This document shows positions 43,769-52,112 of a stretch of 64,000 bases of DNA, in pieces. The notes under the pieces are model-generated. The model searched no databases. It saw only the letters and a program-made list of their open reading frames with translations, and was not told the DNA's origin. How positions within the stretch are numbered: the stretch's first letter is position 1; every line of letters starts with the position of its first letter. The translations under genes were made by a program, and so were the position numbers. Source of the stretch: Bog-473 sp963701955 (GTDB taxonomy: Bacteria; Actinomycetota; Acidimicrobiia; Acidimicrobiales; RAAP-2); NCBI GenBank assembly GCA_963701955.1, contig OY969694.1, forward strand, positions 1,240,001-1,304,000, given 5' to 3'.

Positions 43769-44557
43769 GTGGCGGAGGGGCCGCAACTCGCGGACAAGGT
43801 TGCCGTGGTCACCGGCGCCGGATCGAAAGGCGACGGGTTCGGCACGGGGAAGGCGACAGCGGTGCTCTTGGCTCGAGCGGGCGCTTCGGTCGTCCTCGTC
43901 GATCGCCACGAGGACCGGGCGGAGCACACGAGGCGGATCATCGCGGACGAGGGCGGTCGGGCCTCCGTCGTGGTCGTTGACCTCGCGACGGCCGCGGACT
44001 GTGACCGGGTCGTCCACGAAGCCGTGACCGCCTTCGGCGGGCTCGACATCCTCGTGAGCAATGCCGCCGCCTTCGCCCCGGTCGGCATCCTCGACACGAC
44101 CGAGGAGGTCTTTGCACAGGCGGTCACGGGAAACCTCACCGTGCCGTTCATGTTGTCGAAGGCATCCCTGCCCGTGATGATGGAGCGCTCCGGGGGGTCG
44201 ATCGTGTTCATCTCCTCGGTGGTCGCCATCCGAGGACCAGGGCCACACGCCTACGCCACCACGAAGTCGGGGCTCGAAGGACTCACGGTGAGCCTGGCCA
44301 CCACGTTCGGCACCAATGGAATCCGCGTCAACTGCGTGATCCCCGGCATGGTCGACACGCCGATGCGCGCCGCCTCGCTGGCCAAGTCCGGGCTCGACGA
44401 GGAGCATCTCACGGTCGGGAAGTCGACCGCGACGGGCGGCATCGGGAATGCCTGGGACGTGGCCCACACGGTGCTGTTCCTCTCGAGCCCGCAAGCCCGG
44501 CACGTCACCGGTGTGATGCTGCCGGTCGACGGCGGCGCCACCATCAGGCTCCCGTGA
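43769..44557 (+). CDS. short-chain dehydrogenase/reductase (SDR)
   Basis: 262 residues from GTG 43769, preceded by a GGGGGG site. The nucleotide motif VVTGAGSKGDGFGTGKATAV has extra residues between the glycines; NAAA follows the fourth strand, and catalytic Ser with YATTK (Tyr and Lys near 161-165) are present. NAD(P)-dependent oxidoreductase of the classical type, probably oxidising a hydroxyl made by the neighbouring oxygenases. Convergent with the GH43-like gene. Confidence 0.92.
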   Translation: MAEGPQLADKVAVVTGAGSKGDGFGTGKATAVLLARAGASVVLVDRHEDRAEHTRRIIADEGGRASVVVVDLATAADCDRVVHEAVTAFGGLDILVSNAAAFAPVGILDTTEEVFAQAVTGNLTVPFMLSKASLPVMMERSGGSIVFISSVVAIRGPGPHAYATTKSGLEGLTVSLATTFGTNGIRVNCVIPGMVDTPMRAASLAKSGLDEEHLTVGKSTATGGIGNAWDVAHTVLFLSSPQARHVTGVMLPVDGGATIRLP

Positions 44558-44570
44558 CTTTCGGTCCGGG

Positions 44571-45593
44571 TCACGCGTCACGTACCGCGAGGTAGGGACC
44601 GGCGGGACCGAACCCGACGCCCGCGAGCATGACCGGCCGAGGGATTACCGGCCCGGGGTCATCGGCGCGAAACGGGTTGTAGAGGAGGTCGACCTCCCGT
44701 CCGTCGTGGAAGAGGGACTCCTCCCCCGGGCCGCTCCCCTGCTGGTTCGAGCCCAGTAGCGGACCTGGCCGAGCGTCGGTGCATGGACCGAGCGGGGTTG
44801 TGCACGCGGCCACACCGATCCCATAGGACGGCTGGTTGTACCAGTTCCCCGAGAAGAACAACCAATACGTTCCGCGTGCTTCGACCATGTCGGGCGCCTC
44901 CACGATTGTTCCCTCCCACGGCTGAGTCGGGCGCAGGATCTCGACTGGCCGCCCGAGGAGCACGCGTCCGTTGCCGCTCAGCCGCTGCGCGTAGATCCCG
45001 GTCCTTCCGTCCTGATCGGGTCCGGGAACCATCGGGTTGGCGTTGTCCTCCGACTTCCAGAGCATGACCAGCCTGGATCCGTCGGCGACCACTCGGGCAT
45101 CGATCGACCCGCGGTGCTCGAGCTGACAGACCATGGGGCGCCGCGCCGCAACGAAGGGGCCGGCCGGCGAGGGTCCGAACGCCGAGCCGATGCAATGCGT
45201 CGGGGGACTGACCCCGCGCAGATACGCGCTGAAGTACAGCGCCCAACCCCCGACCACCCGGTGGACGTCGGGTGCCCAGGTACCTCCCCACGCTGCCCAG
45301 GCGGGGAGGTGGTTCAACACGTCGGTGGCATGCCCCCAAGCCCCCGGTCGCCGGCCGACCCTCATGGGCACGTTCAAGAAACTTGTGCCCTGGCTCGCGT
45401 AGATGTAGTCGCGACCCTCCCACCTCATCATGAAGGGATCCGTGACGTCGGGACCCCTCAGCACGACATGACCCGGAGCCTCCGAATCGGCCGCCGGCGC
45501 GAGAGCGTGGAGGGGCGCCCGGGGCGGCGGTGCGCCCGCGGCGGCGCAGCTACCGACCCACAATGGGGCGGCGGCGCACATGGTCACGATCAC
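44571..45593 (-). CDS. secreted GH43-like glycoside hydrolase, possible lipoprotein
   Basis: 340 residues from GTG 45593 (GTG 45587 and ATG 45581 also possible). A short hydrophobic lead ends VGSC, a candidate lipobox. Five-bladed-propeller GH43 residues: DVTDPFMMRW (base Asp), GSIDARVVAD (Asp) and IVEAPDMVEARGTYWLFFSG (acid Glu). Typical substrates are arabinan or xylan side chains. The gene interrupts the catabolic block and has no transport partner nearby. Confidence 0.82.
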   Translation of the reverse strand: MIVTMCAAAPLWVGSCAAAGAPPPRAPLHALAPAADSEAPGHVVLRGPDVTDPFMMRWEGRDYIYASQGTSFLNVPMRVGRRPGAWGHATDVLNHLPAWAAWGGTWAPDVHRVVGGWALYFSAYLRGVSPPTHCIGSAFGPSPAGPFVAARRPMVCQLEHRGSIDARVVADGSRLVMLWKSEDNANPMVPGPDQDGRTGIYAQRLSGNGRVLLGRPVEILRPTQPWEGTIVEAPDMVEARGTYWLFFSGNWYNQPSYGIGVAACTTPLGPCTDARPGPLLGSNQQGSGPGEESLFHDGREVDLLYNPFRADDPGPVIPRPVMLAGVGFGPAGPYLAVRDA

Positions 45594-45763
45594 GCTCGCG
45601 TACCCGATGCACGCAGTCTCTCAACCATCGGCGACCCGCGCTCGTTGTGCGCCACCTTCTGGAGCACGCCGGCGTCGAGGGGTGGTCCGAGGCCCGACCG
45701 CATGATTGGATCTCACAATTCCCTTCATCTCCCGTTTGACCGAGAGCACCCGAGGAGGAGCGC

Positions 45764-46462
45764 ATGGAGATCTCTGGACGCACGGCACTCGTGACGGGAG
45801 CCAACCGCGGCTTCGGCCGGCACCTGGCCGAGCAACTCCGTGATCGCGGCGCCACCGTGTACGCGGCGGCGCGGCGACCCGAGGCGGTCGACCTCGACGG
45901 CGTGATCCCGCTCGCTCTCGACGTGACCGACCCCGACGCCATCGGCCGCGCCGTCACCGAAACGACCGGGGTGTCCCTCCTGATCAACAACGCCGGCTCG
46001 TCCACCCGGAGCTCCCTCCTCACCGGGTCGCTCGAGGACATCCGGCTCGAGATCGAGACGCACTACTTCGGATCGCTCCTCATGACCCGGGCCTTCGCCC
46101 CGCAGCTGGCGACGTTCGAGTCCAGCGCCGTGCTCAACGTGCTGTCCGCTCTGTCCTGGCTGAGCATTCCGAGCAGTGGCGCCTACTGCGCCGCCAAGTC
46201 CGCCGGGTGGTCGATGACCAATGCCCTGCGCCAGGAGCTGGCCCCGCAGGGCACCCACGTCAGCGCGCTGCACGTCGGCTACATGGACACCGACATGACC
46301 CGGGGCGTCAAGGACGCCAAGCTCGATCCGGCCGACGTGGCCCGGATCGCTCTGGACGGACTCGAGCGGGGCGACGCCGAGATCCTCGCCGACGAGGTCA
46401 GCCGCTTCGTCCGCTCCAAGCTGTCCGAGGGCGTGGCCGGGCTCTACCCCCAGTTCGCATGA
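45764..46462 (+). CDS. short-chain dehydrogenase/reductase (SDR)
   Basis: 232 residues from ATG 45764, with GAGGAGGAG just upstream. Nucleotide site LVTGANRGFGRHLAEQL, NNAGSS, and the catalytic YCAAK preceded by a Ser in the SIPSSGAY stretch. Shorter than most SDRs but complete. Not closely similar by eye to the SDR at 43769. Substrate unknown. Confidence 0.92.
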   Translation: MEISGRTALVTGANRGFGRHLAEQLRDRGATVYAAARRPEAVDLDGVIPLALDVTDPDAIGRAVTETTGVSLLINNAGSSTRSSLLTGSLEDIRLEIETHYFGSLLMTRAFAPQLATFESSAVLNVLSALSWLSIPSSGAYCAAKSAGWSMTNALRQELAPQGTHVSALHVGYMDTDMTRGVKDAKLDPADVARIALDGLERGDAEILADEVSRFVRSKLSEGVAGLYPQFA

Positions 46463-46691
46463 GCCTCGGACGCTTCGCCGCTACCGGTCGGGCCGGGGCG
46501 CCGACATCGGCCCTGGTCGGGCAGCTGCCGTCCGTCCGAGGACCTCTCCGTGCACCCTGGAGGCGTTTCGCTTGACCCAGAGGGACCCATAACATCGGAG
46601 GTCCTGTGCGTCGACCAGCCCAGCCGCGTAATGAATCTCAAGGCGTCGAGACTCAGCGCCCGCCGGGCGGCTCCTTGGGCGAGGCCGGTCG

Positions 46692-48347
46692 GTGAACATT
46701 CCCACACCTGAGGACGCCGTGGCGTTTCCGGTCCTTGCGGACGAGGAGATCTCCCTCGTCGAGACATTCGGCTCGCGGCGCCCCACCCAGCCCGGGGAGA
46801 TCCTCTACCGGCAGGGCGACTCGGCCTACGACTTCTACGTGGTTCTCTCGGGCGAGATCGAGGTGGCTGTTTCCGACGGTGCCGACGACCAGTCACTGGC
46901 CCGTTTCGGCCCGGGGCAGTTCCTGGGTGAGCTCAGCCTGCTGACCGGGCTGCGCGTCTTCGTTACCACGCGCGTCACGAAAGAAGGGGAGGTCCTCAAG
47001 GTCCCCAAGGGGGCATTCAAGAAGCTGATCGCCACCCAATCGGGTCTGAGTGACACGATCCTCGCCGCCTACATGGCGCGCCGCTCCATCCTGCTCAAGA
47101 GCGCGGCGGCCACCATCCGTGTGATCGGCTCCCGGTTCTCGAAGGAGTCGATCCGCATCCGCGAATTCCTCTCACGGCTCGGCATCCCCAACGAATGGCT
47201 CGACCCGGACCGCCATGGGGAGGTCGACCATGTCCTCGAGCAGTTCGACGTTGACGCGGCGGATCTCCCCGTCGTCATCATCTCGGGCACCGTGCTGCGC
47301 AGTCCCTCGACCGGCCAGCTGGCCGAGTATCTCGGCCTGACACTGCAGAGCCATCCCGAGCGCTGCTTCGACCTGATCGTGGTGGGCGGTGGTCCCGCAG
47401 GGCTCGCTGCCGCCGTCTACGGGGCCTCGGAGGGCCTCTCCACTTTGGGCGTCGAGCGCTTCGGAGTCGGCGGGCAGGCCGGCACGAGCTCCCGGATCGA
47501 GAACTACCTGGGGTTCCCGACCGGCATCTCAGGGGGCGAACTGGCCCAGCGGGCGCTGGTGCAGGCGGAGAAGTTCGGCGCTCGCATGACGGCGCCGTGC
47601 GATGTCGAGGCGCTCCGTCAAGAGGACGGCTACCTCATCGCGCGCCTCTCGGACGGGACCGACGTGATGGGCCGTGCCGTCATCGCGGCGACAGGCGCGC
47701 GGTACCGCCGCCTGGAGGCCGACCGTCTGGAGGATTTCGAGGACGCAGGCGTCTACTACGCGGCCACCCACCTCGAAGCCCGAATCTGCACACCTGCGCC
47801 CGTCACGGTGGTCGGCGGCGGGAACTCCGCCGGGCAGGCGGCGATGTTCCTGGCCGACTCGGGTAGTCCGGTCACCCTGATCATTCGCAATCCCGACATG
47901 GGCGCGAGCATGTCGCGGTACCTGGTCGATCGAATCCGCGCCCACCCGATGATCAACGTCCGGGCACCGGCCGAGGTCACCGCCCTCGACGGCGGGAGGA
48001 CCCTGTCGACGATTCGCATAAGAGAGGGGGGCAAGGAGGCGAGCATCCCGTGCACGGGGCTGTTCTCGTTCATCGGAGCCGAACCGTCGTCCGACTGGCT
48101 CTCGAGCTGCGCCGCGGTGGACGACCACGGATTCGTCCTGACGGACCGGTTACTGCGAACCCAGGACCTCGCCGAACACTGGCAGGCACTCGGTCGAGAC
48201 CCCCTCCCCTACGAGACCAACCGACCCGGCCTCTTCGCCGTCGGCGACGTGCGGGCCGGTTCGGTCAAGCGGGTCGCCGCGGCTGTCGGCGAGGGATCCG
48301 CGTGCGTGAGCTCGGTCCACGCGTTTCTCGCCTTCGGTGGGGGCTGA
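46692..48347 (+). CDS. cyclic-nucleotide-binding domain fused to thioredoxin-reductase-like flavoprotein
   Basis: 551 residues from GTG 46692. Residues ~15-135 form a CRP-type cNMP domain (GEILYRQGDSAYDFYVVLSG, GPGQFLGELSLLTGLR). A small glutaredoxin-like stretch (IRIREFLSRLGIPNEWLD) follows, then FAD site DLIVVGGGPAGLAAAVYGAS near 227 and NADPH site VTVVGGGNSAGQAAMFLADS near 371. The FAD-side dithiol CxxC of thioredoxin reductase is absent: the matching segment reads GVYYAATHLEAR. It may be a regulated NADPH oxidoreductase or electron donor for the oxygenases nearby. Confidence 0.88.
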   Translation: MNIPTPEDAVAFPVLADEEISLVETFGSRRPTQPGEILYRQGDSAYDFYVVLSGEIEVAVSDGADDQSLARFGPGQFLGELSLLTGLRVFVTTRVTKEGEVLKVPKGAFKKLIATQSGLSDTILAAYMARRSILLKSAAATIRVIGSRFSKESIRIREFLSRLGIPNEWLDPDRHGEVDHVLEQFDVDAADLPVVIISGTVLRSPSTGQLAEYLGLTLQSHPERCFDLIVVGGGPAGLAAAVYGASEGLSTLGVERFGVGGQAGTSSRIENYLGFPTGISGGELAQRALVQAEKFGARMTAPCDVEALRQEDGYLIARLSDGTDVMGRAVIAATGARYRRLEADRLEDFEDAGVYYAATHLEARICTPAPVTVVGGGNSAGQAAMFLADSGSPVTLIIRNPDMGASMSRYLVDRIRAHPMINVRAPAEVTALDGGRTLSTIRIREGGKEASIPCTGLFSFIGAEPSSDWLSSCAAVDDHGFVLTDRLLRTQDLAEHWQALGRDPLPYETNRPGLFAVGDVRAGSVKRVAAAVGEGSACVSSVHAFLAFGGG

Positions 48348-48352
48348 GGCCG

Positions 48353-49720
48353 TCAGCCCCCGATGCGTGCGAGGTCCTCTTGGACGAGGGCGTCGATCTC
48401 GAGAATGCGCCGGTCACCTTCGAAAGTCCTGAGATAGCCGCCGCGGGCGTCGAAGTGCTCGACCAAGGCAGGCTCGACGAAATGTTCACCGGTGATCGCG
48501 TCGACGGTCGGCCCGATCCGTGAGGCGATCGCCGCAAGCTGCGCTCGGTCGAGCCCAAAGGTGCGGATGGCATTCTCCCCGAGGATGAGTCGGAGTTCGT
48601 CTTCGGTCACGCCGGCAAAGGCATCACGGAGCCATTCGACGGTGTTGGGCCACGTGCCTTCCGAATGGGGGTAGTCCCGCCCGAACGAAAGGGTCTCGAC
48701 ACCCATTTCGTGGCGGTGCTCAACTTCGGCCTTGTGCACGAACGAGAGACCCGCCTGGCAATTGAGCTCCCAGTACTCGCTCGGTGGTCGTTTCGCGGGG
48801 AGGTCGTCGCGATGCGTGGCCCAGACGTCGTCGAGGTGGCGCAACGTGGCAGGCAGCCAATCACCCCGCACTTCGTTCATCATGAGCTTGAGGTCGGGGT
48901 AACGGTCGAAGACACCACTGAACATCAGCTGCCACATCGCCTGGCGGGGCTTTGGGCTGTCCAGCAGCTCTCCTCTGAACACCCCCGTCACGAGGATGTC
49001 CCAGAAACGGTCGAAATCGCGTCCGACCGCGTCGAACTGGGCATACGCGCTCTCGACCTCTTGCCAGAGGGAACCCTGCTCCATTCCCTGTCCGGCATGG
49101 ATCCACAGCGCAAGGCCCTTCTCGTCGCAGCGCGCCCAGAACGGCTCCCAGAACGGGCTCGACAGGGGTGGCTCCCCGGGGTAGGTGGTCTTCCCCGGGA
49201 TGGCGGTCGCACGGTAACCGTGATCGCTGATCCAGTCGAGCTCGTGGAGCACCGGGTCGAGGTCGCCGCACGGACCCGACCCGCTGGCGCCGACAAGGAA
49301 GAAACGATCGAGGTGGCCACCGAACGTGTCGGTCAGCCAGCGGTGGTAGCCCTGCACCCCGGCACGGCACACCTCCGCAGAGCGAACCCGGTTTCCGGGC
49401 TCGAAGAAAAGGGCGATGATCCGTCCATCGCCGCTGTTCACGAACTCGCCGGCGATGCCCTCCCGGTCCATCTCAGCGAGCCGGATGTCAAGGTCATAGA
49501 GCCCGCGCCAGTTCCCTGCCTGATAGACGCCTTCACGGTCGAACACGTCGTACTGCGTGTGCGTACGGTCGAAGACGAGCTTCATGACGAAGTAGTAGAT
49601 CTCCTGCTCCTCGAGCAGCTCGGGCAGAAGGTCGTGATAGCGGGTCTCGAGATACTCGGGCCACACTTCCGGCGGCGGCTGAGCGTGCGAGTCAACCGAA
49701 ACGACAACGAGCTCGTCCAT
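48353..49720 (-). CDS. amidohydrolase-2 family protein
   Basis: 455 residues from ATG 49720, with AGGAGG 5-6 bp upstream; a longer reading to 49756 is less likely. It opens VVVSVDSHAQPPPEVWPEYL, with FGRDYPHSEGTWP near the C-terminus as the metal/acid segment and ALWIHAGQG in the barrel. Relative of the enzymes at 42005 and 58696. Hydrolase or decarboxylase; 5 bp from the end of the convergent flavoprotein gene. Confidence 0.9.
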   Translation of the reverse strand: MDELVVVSVDSHAQPPPEVWPEYLETRYHDLLPELLEEQEIYYFVMKLVFDRTHTQYDVFDREGVYQAGNWRGLYDLDIRLAEMDREGIAGEFVNSGDGRIIALFFEPGNRVRSAEVCRAGVQGYHRWLTDTFGGHLDRFFLVGASGSGPCGDLDPVLHELDWISDHGYRATAIPGKTTYPGEPPLSSPFWEPFWARCDEKGLALWIHAGQGMEQGSLWQEVESAYAQFDAVGRDFDRFWDILVTGVFRGELLDSPKPRQAMWQLMFSGVFDRYPDLKLMMNEVRGDWLPATLRHLDDVWATHRDDLPAKRPPSEYWELNCQAGLSFVHKAEVEHRHEMGVETLSFGRDYPHSEGTWPNTVEWLRDAFAGVTEDELRLILGENAIRTFGLDRAQLAAIASRIGPTVDAITGEHFVEPALVEHFDARGGYLRTFEGDRRILEIDALVQEDLARIGG

Positions 49721-49914
49721 CGAACCCTCCTGGATGTGATGCCGAACGCACGGCACACGATTCAGCGTCTGGAGGCAGCGTCCCCCACACCTGTTGGCTT
49801 TCTATCATCAACCCGACGCTCGGCAAAGTGTCACCGGCCGAGGCCTGCCGCCTTCCGTCCCGCCGCCTGCGACGTGACTTGGCAGCGCGCTTCGGTGATG
49901 GAGGACAGCCGCTG

Positions 49915-50340
49915 TCAGGTGGTGTCGGCGGAGACGTACCCGGGTTGGGGTAGAGGAACGTACAGCCGCGGCGTCCACCCGCTCCCGGCTGCGGCATCGT
50001 CGAGCTGGGTGCGGATCTCGCCGACGATGTCCCAGGTGAAGACCAGAACTTCGGCCGGACGGCGGTCGAGCAACGCCTGAGGAGCAAGGATCGGAATCCG
50101 GGTGCCCGGAAGGCGTCGACCGTGCTTCTCCGGTGAAAGGTCCACCGTGTAGGGAAGGAGACTCTGGTCGATTCCAGCCAGCGCGACCAGCACAGGGGCC
50201 TTCGACGGGGCGCCGTAGCCGGCGATCGAAATTCCGTCAGATCGAACATCCTGGAGGTGACCCCGCAAGTCGGCGGCCACGGCCAGGCCGCGGCGTCCGA
50301 ACTCCGCCATGGCCTGCCCGTCCACGAGACCCACTGCCAC
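49915..50340 (-). pseudogene. remnant of a class I SAM-dependent C-methyltransferase (C-terminal domain only)
   Basis: The 141-residue frame contains VRSDGISIAGYGAPSKAPVL, LLPYTVDLSPEKHGRRLPGT and RIPILAPQALLDRRPAEVLV, the C-terminal domain of TylC3/NovU-type sugar C-methyltransferases. A full enzyme has ~400 residues with an N-terminal zinc motif and a SAM domain, both missing here; the GH16 gene begins 32 bp upstream. Likely what is left after deletion or replacement. Confidence 0.7.
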
Positions 50341-50372
50341 CCAGACGACGGAGTCGTCGATGAAGATGAGCC

Positions 50373-51572
50373 TCAGACTCGCTGTGGCCTGCGTCGACGG
50401 TGGAAGACGACCCCCCCGACGAGCCCAAGAGCCACCACGGGGAAGAGAACGACGAGAGGAGCCTCAGGTGTCGCTGCAGCAGGCAGCACCACGCCTGCGT
50501 AGCTGCCACCTGTCCTGCAGGGCGCCGCGGGGACCACGCCCGGTTCATCTGCACCGACGCACGCACTCGGTCCCAGCGTGGACGGACTCGTCGCGGGGGT
50601 GATGTTGGCCGGCATTGTCGTCGGAGTCGTGACCGAACCTGGTGCCGAACTCAACGAATACGCCTGTACCTCTGCGACCTCCATGGACCCACCGGGCGAC
50701 GTCGAAGCGGGGACGGTGCGCCAGCCCGAGTCGGCGCTGGCCGCGACCTGCATGTTCAGGATGAGCTCGTATCCCTCGGCCACAATTCCACCGGGAACCT
50801 GTGACTGCGTGATCGACCAGACGAGATTGCCGTCTACGTACTCATTGATCCCGATGCCGGGCCTCCACTCGATCCCATAGGTGTGGTAGCCCGCCGACGC
50901 ATCGAACCCGACGTTCGGAACGCCCTCGTTGATGAGCGTGCCTGCCGTGTCGAAGTAGCCCGCGGCGATCGGGGCTTCATTGACGTCGCTCGGCCCCCCG
51001 TAGAAACCACCCTGCACGAAGTCGAGCTCGTTGAAAGGGCCGGGGGCAGCGGGAAGGAACCACATGTTCGGCCAGAGGCCCTGCGTCATGTCCGGCATCT
51101 TGATCTTCGCCTGTACATACCAGCCGGTGGTCGGGAGCGTGAACTTTCCCTCGGTCGTGACAACGCCGCTGATCCATGGGTAGGTGCCGGAATACTCGTT
51201 CGTGTTTCGCTCTGCAGAAAGCGTGAGGCCGTTGCCGACGCTCACTTCCGAGGGACCGTACATCTCGGCGTCCGTCCCGGAGCCGGGCACGTTCGGGCCC
51301 GAATACGCCAGAGGAAGAGTGCCTTCATTGTTCCACACGCCTCCCTGGGCACCCATGTAGGTGTTCCACTTCGTGGTGTCGAGGCTCGCGCCGGAGAACT
51401 GGTCGTCAAAGATCAGCTGCTGGGCTGTATAGCCCGCTGGAGCCGATAGACCGTCCGCCGTGCTGGCAGCCGAACTCACAGCGCCTGGAATGACCACACA
51501 GAGGGAGAGCCACAGAGGCAGGACACATGCTGCGAAGAGAATCGCCCGCGATGGGCGAAACATTTGGCGCAT
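50373..51572 (-). CDS. secreted GH16-like protein with altered catalytic motif
   Basis: 399 residues. A signal peptide (PSRAILFAACVLPLWLSLCV) is followed by a GH16 beta-jellyroll: LIFDDQFSGASLDTTKWNTY, VTTEGKFTLPTTGWYVQAKI and GYHTYGIEWRPGIGINEYVD. The catalytic strand reads PFNELDFVQGG, i.e. ExDxxQ instead of ExDxxE, so the acid/base Glu is replaced by Gln and normal hydrolysis is doubtful. A Ser/Pro linker ends in a terminal helix (VVLFPVVALGLVGGVVF) and HRRRRP, anchoring it to the cell surface. Confidence 0.87.
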   Translation of the reverse strand: MRQMFRPSRAILFAACVLPLWLSLCVVIPGAVSSAASTADGLSAPAGYTAQQLIFDDQFSGASLDTTKWNTYMGAQGGVWNNEGTLPLAYSGPNVPGSGTDAEMYGPSEVSVGNGLTLSAERNTNEYSGTYPWISGVVTTEGKFTLPTTGWYVQAKIKMPDMTQGLWPNMWFLPAAPGPFNELDFVQGGFYGGPSDVNEAPIAAGYFDTAGTLINEGVPNVGFDASAGYHTYGIEWRPGIGINEYVDGNLVWSITQSQVPGGIVAEGYELILNMQVAASADSGWRTVPASTSPGGSMEVAEVQAYSLSSAPGSVTTPTTMPANITPATSPSTLGPSACVGADEPGVVPAAPCRTGGSYAGVVLPAAATPEAPLVVLFPVVALGLVGGVVFHRRRRPQRV

Positions 51573-52112
51573 GCACCAGATATTGCCAGTGCTGGCGTCT
51601 ACGCATGACGGGCTCTTCGTTCCGTCACAAGGTGTTTACCTAGGTGACACTCAAACGGCAATATTCGCAGGAGTCGAGGATGTCGGCTCATGCGATACCA
51701 CTCGTCCACGAGGCCTGCGTCACAGTCAGTTCACCGGCATCCAACTGGCTCAGAGCATCAAGAATGCCTTCACGAACGACGACCTGAGAGTCGACGGAGT
51801 CTTCATCGTTTCGCGAAATGATACGGCGGCATTGAAGGCCTTAGATCAGAAGATTAAGGATCTTCACATTCCGGCTCAGATTGTTGCCTGGTCCGGAAGT
51901 AACAGTAGCGAAGACGTGCGCACGGCATTTACAAAGCTGCTCAATGACGTCGAAGGATCTGCTCAGGATCGAACTTTGTCGTAGTTGCGAGTGCCAGCGA
52001 ACTCATGAGCACCGCACGAAACCGAGTCGCACAACCGGGCAGATTTGCCGCAGCGCACTCAGCCAATGTGGCCCCCAGTGGGAGTGCCAGACACTTCGAG
52101 ACTTCGGGCATC
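51573..52112 (+). other. low-GC stretch with an unassigned plus-strand frame
   Basis: 540 bp between GH16 and the Liv ATPase gene, visibly poorer in G+C than both flanks. A plus-strand frame is open to TGA-type stop at 51984 and its last 80 residues (GVFIVSRNDTAALKALDQK, then LHIPAQIVAWSGSNSSED) look protein-like, but its start would overlap the GH16 gene and no family is recognised. It may be the tail of a foreign gene. Confidence 0.3.
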
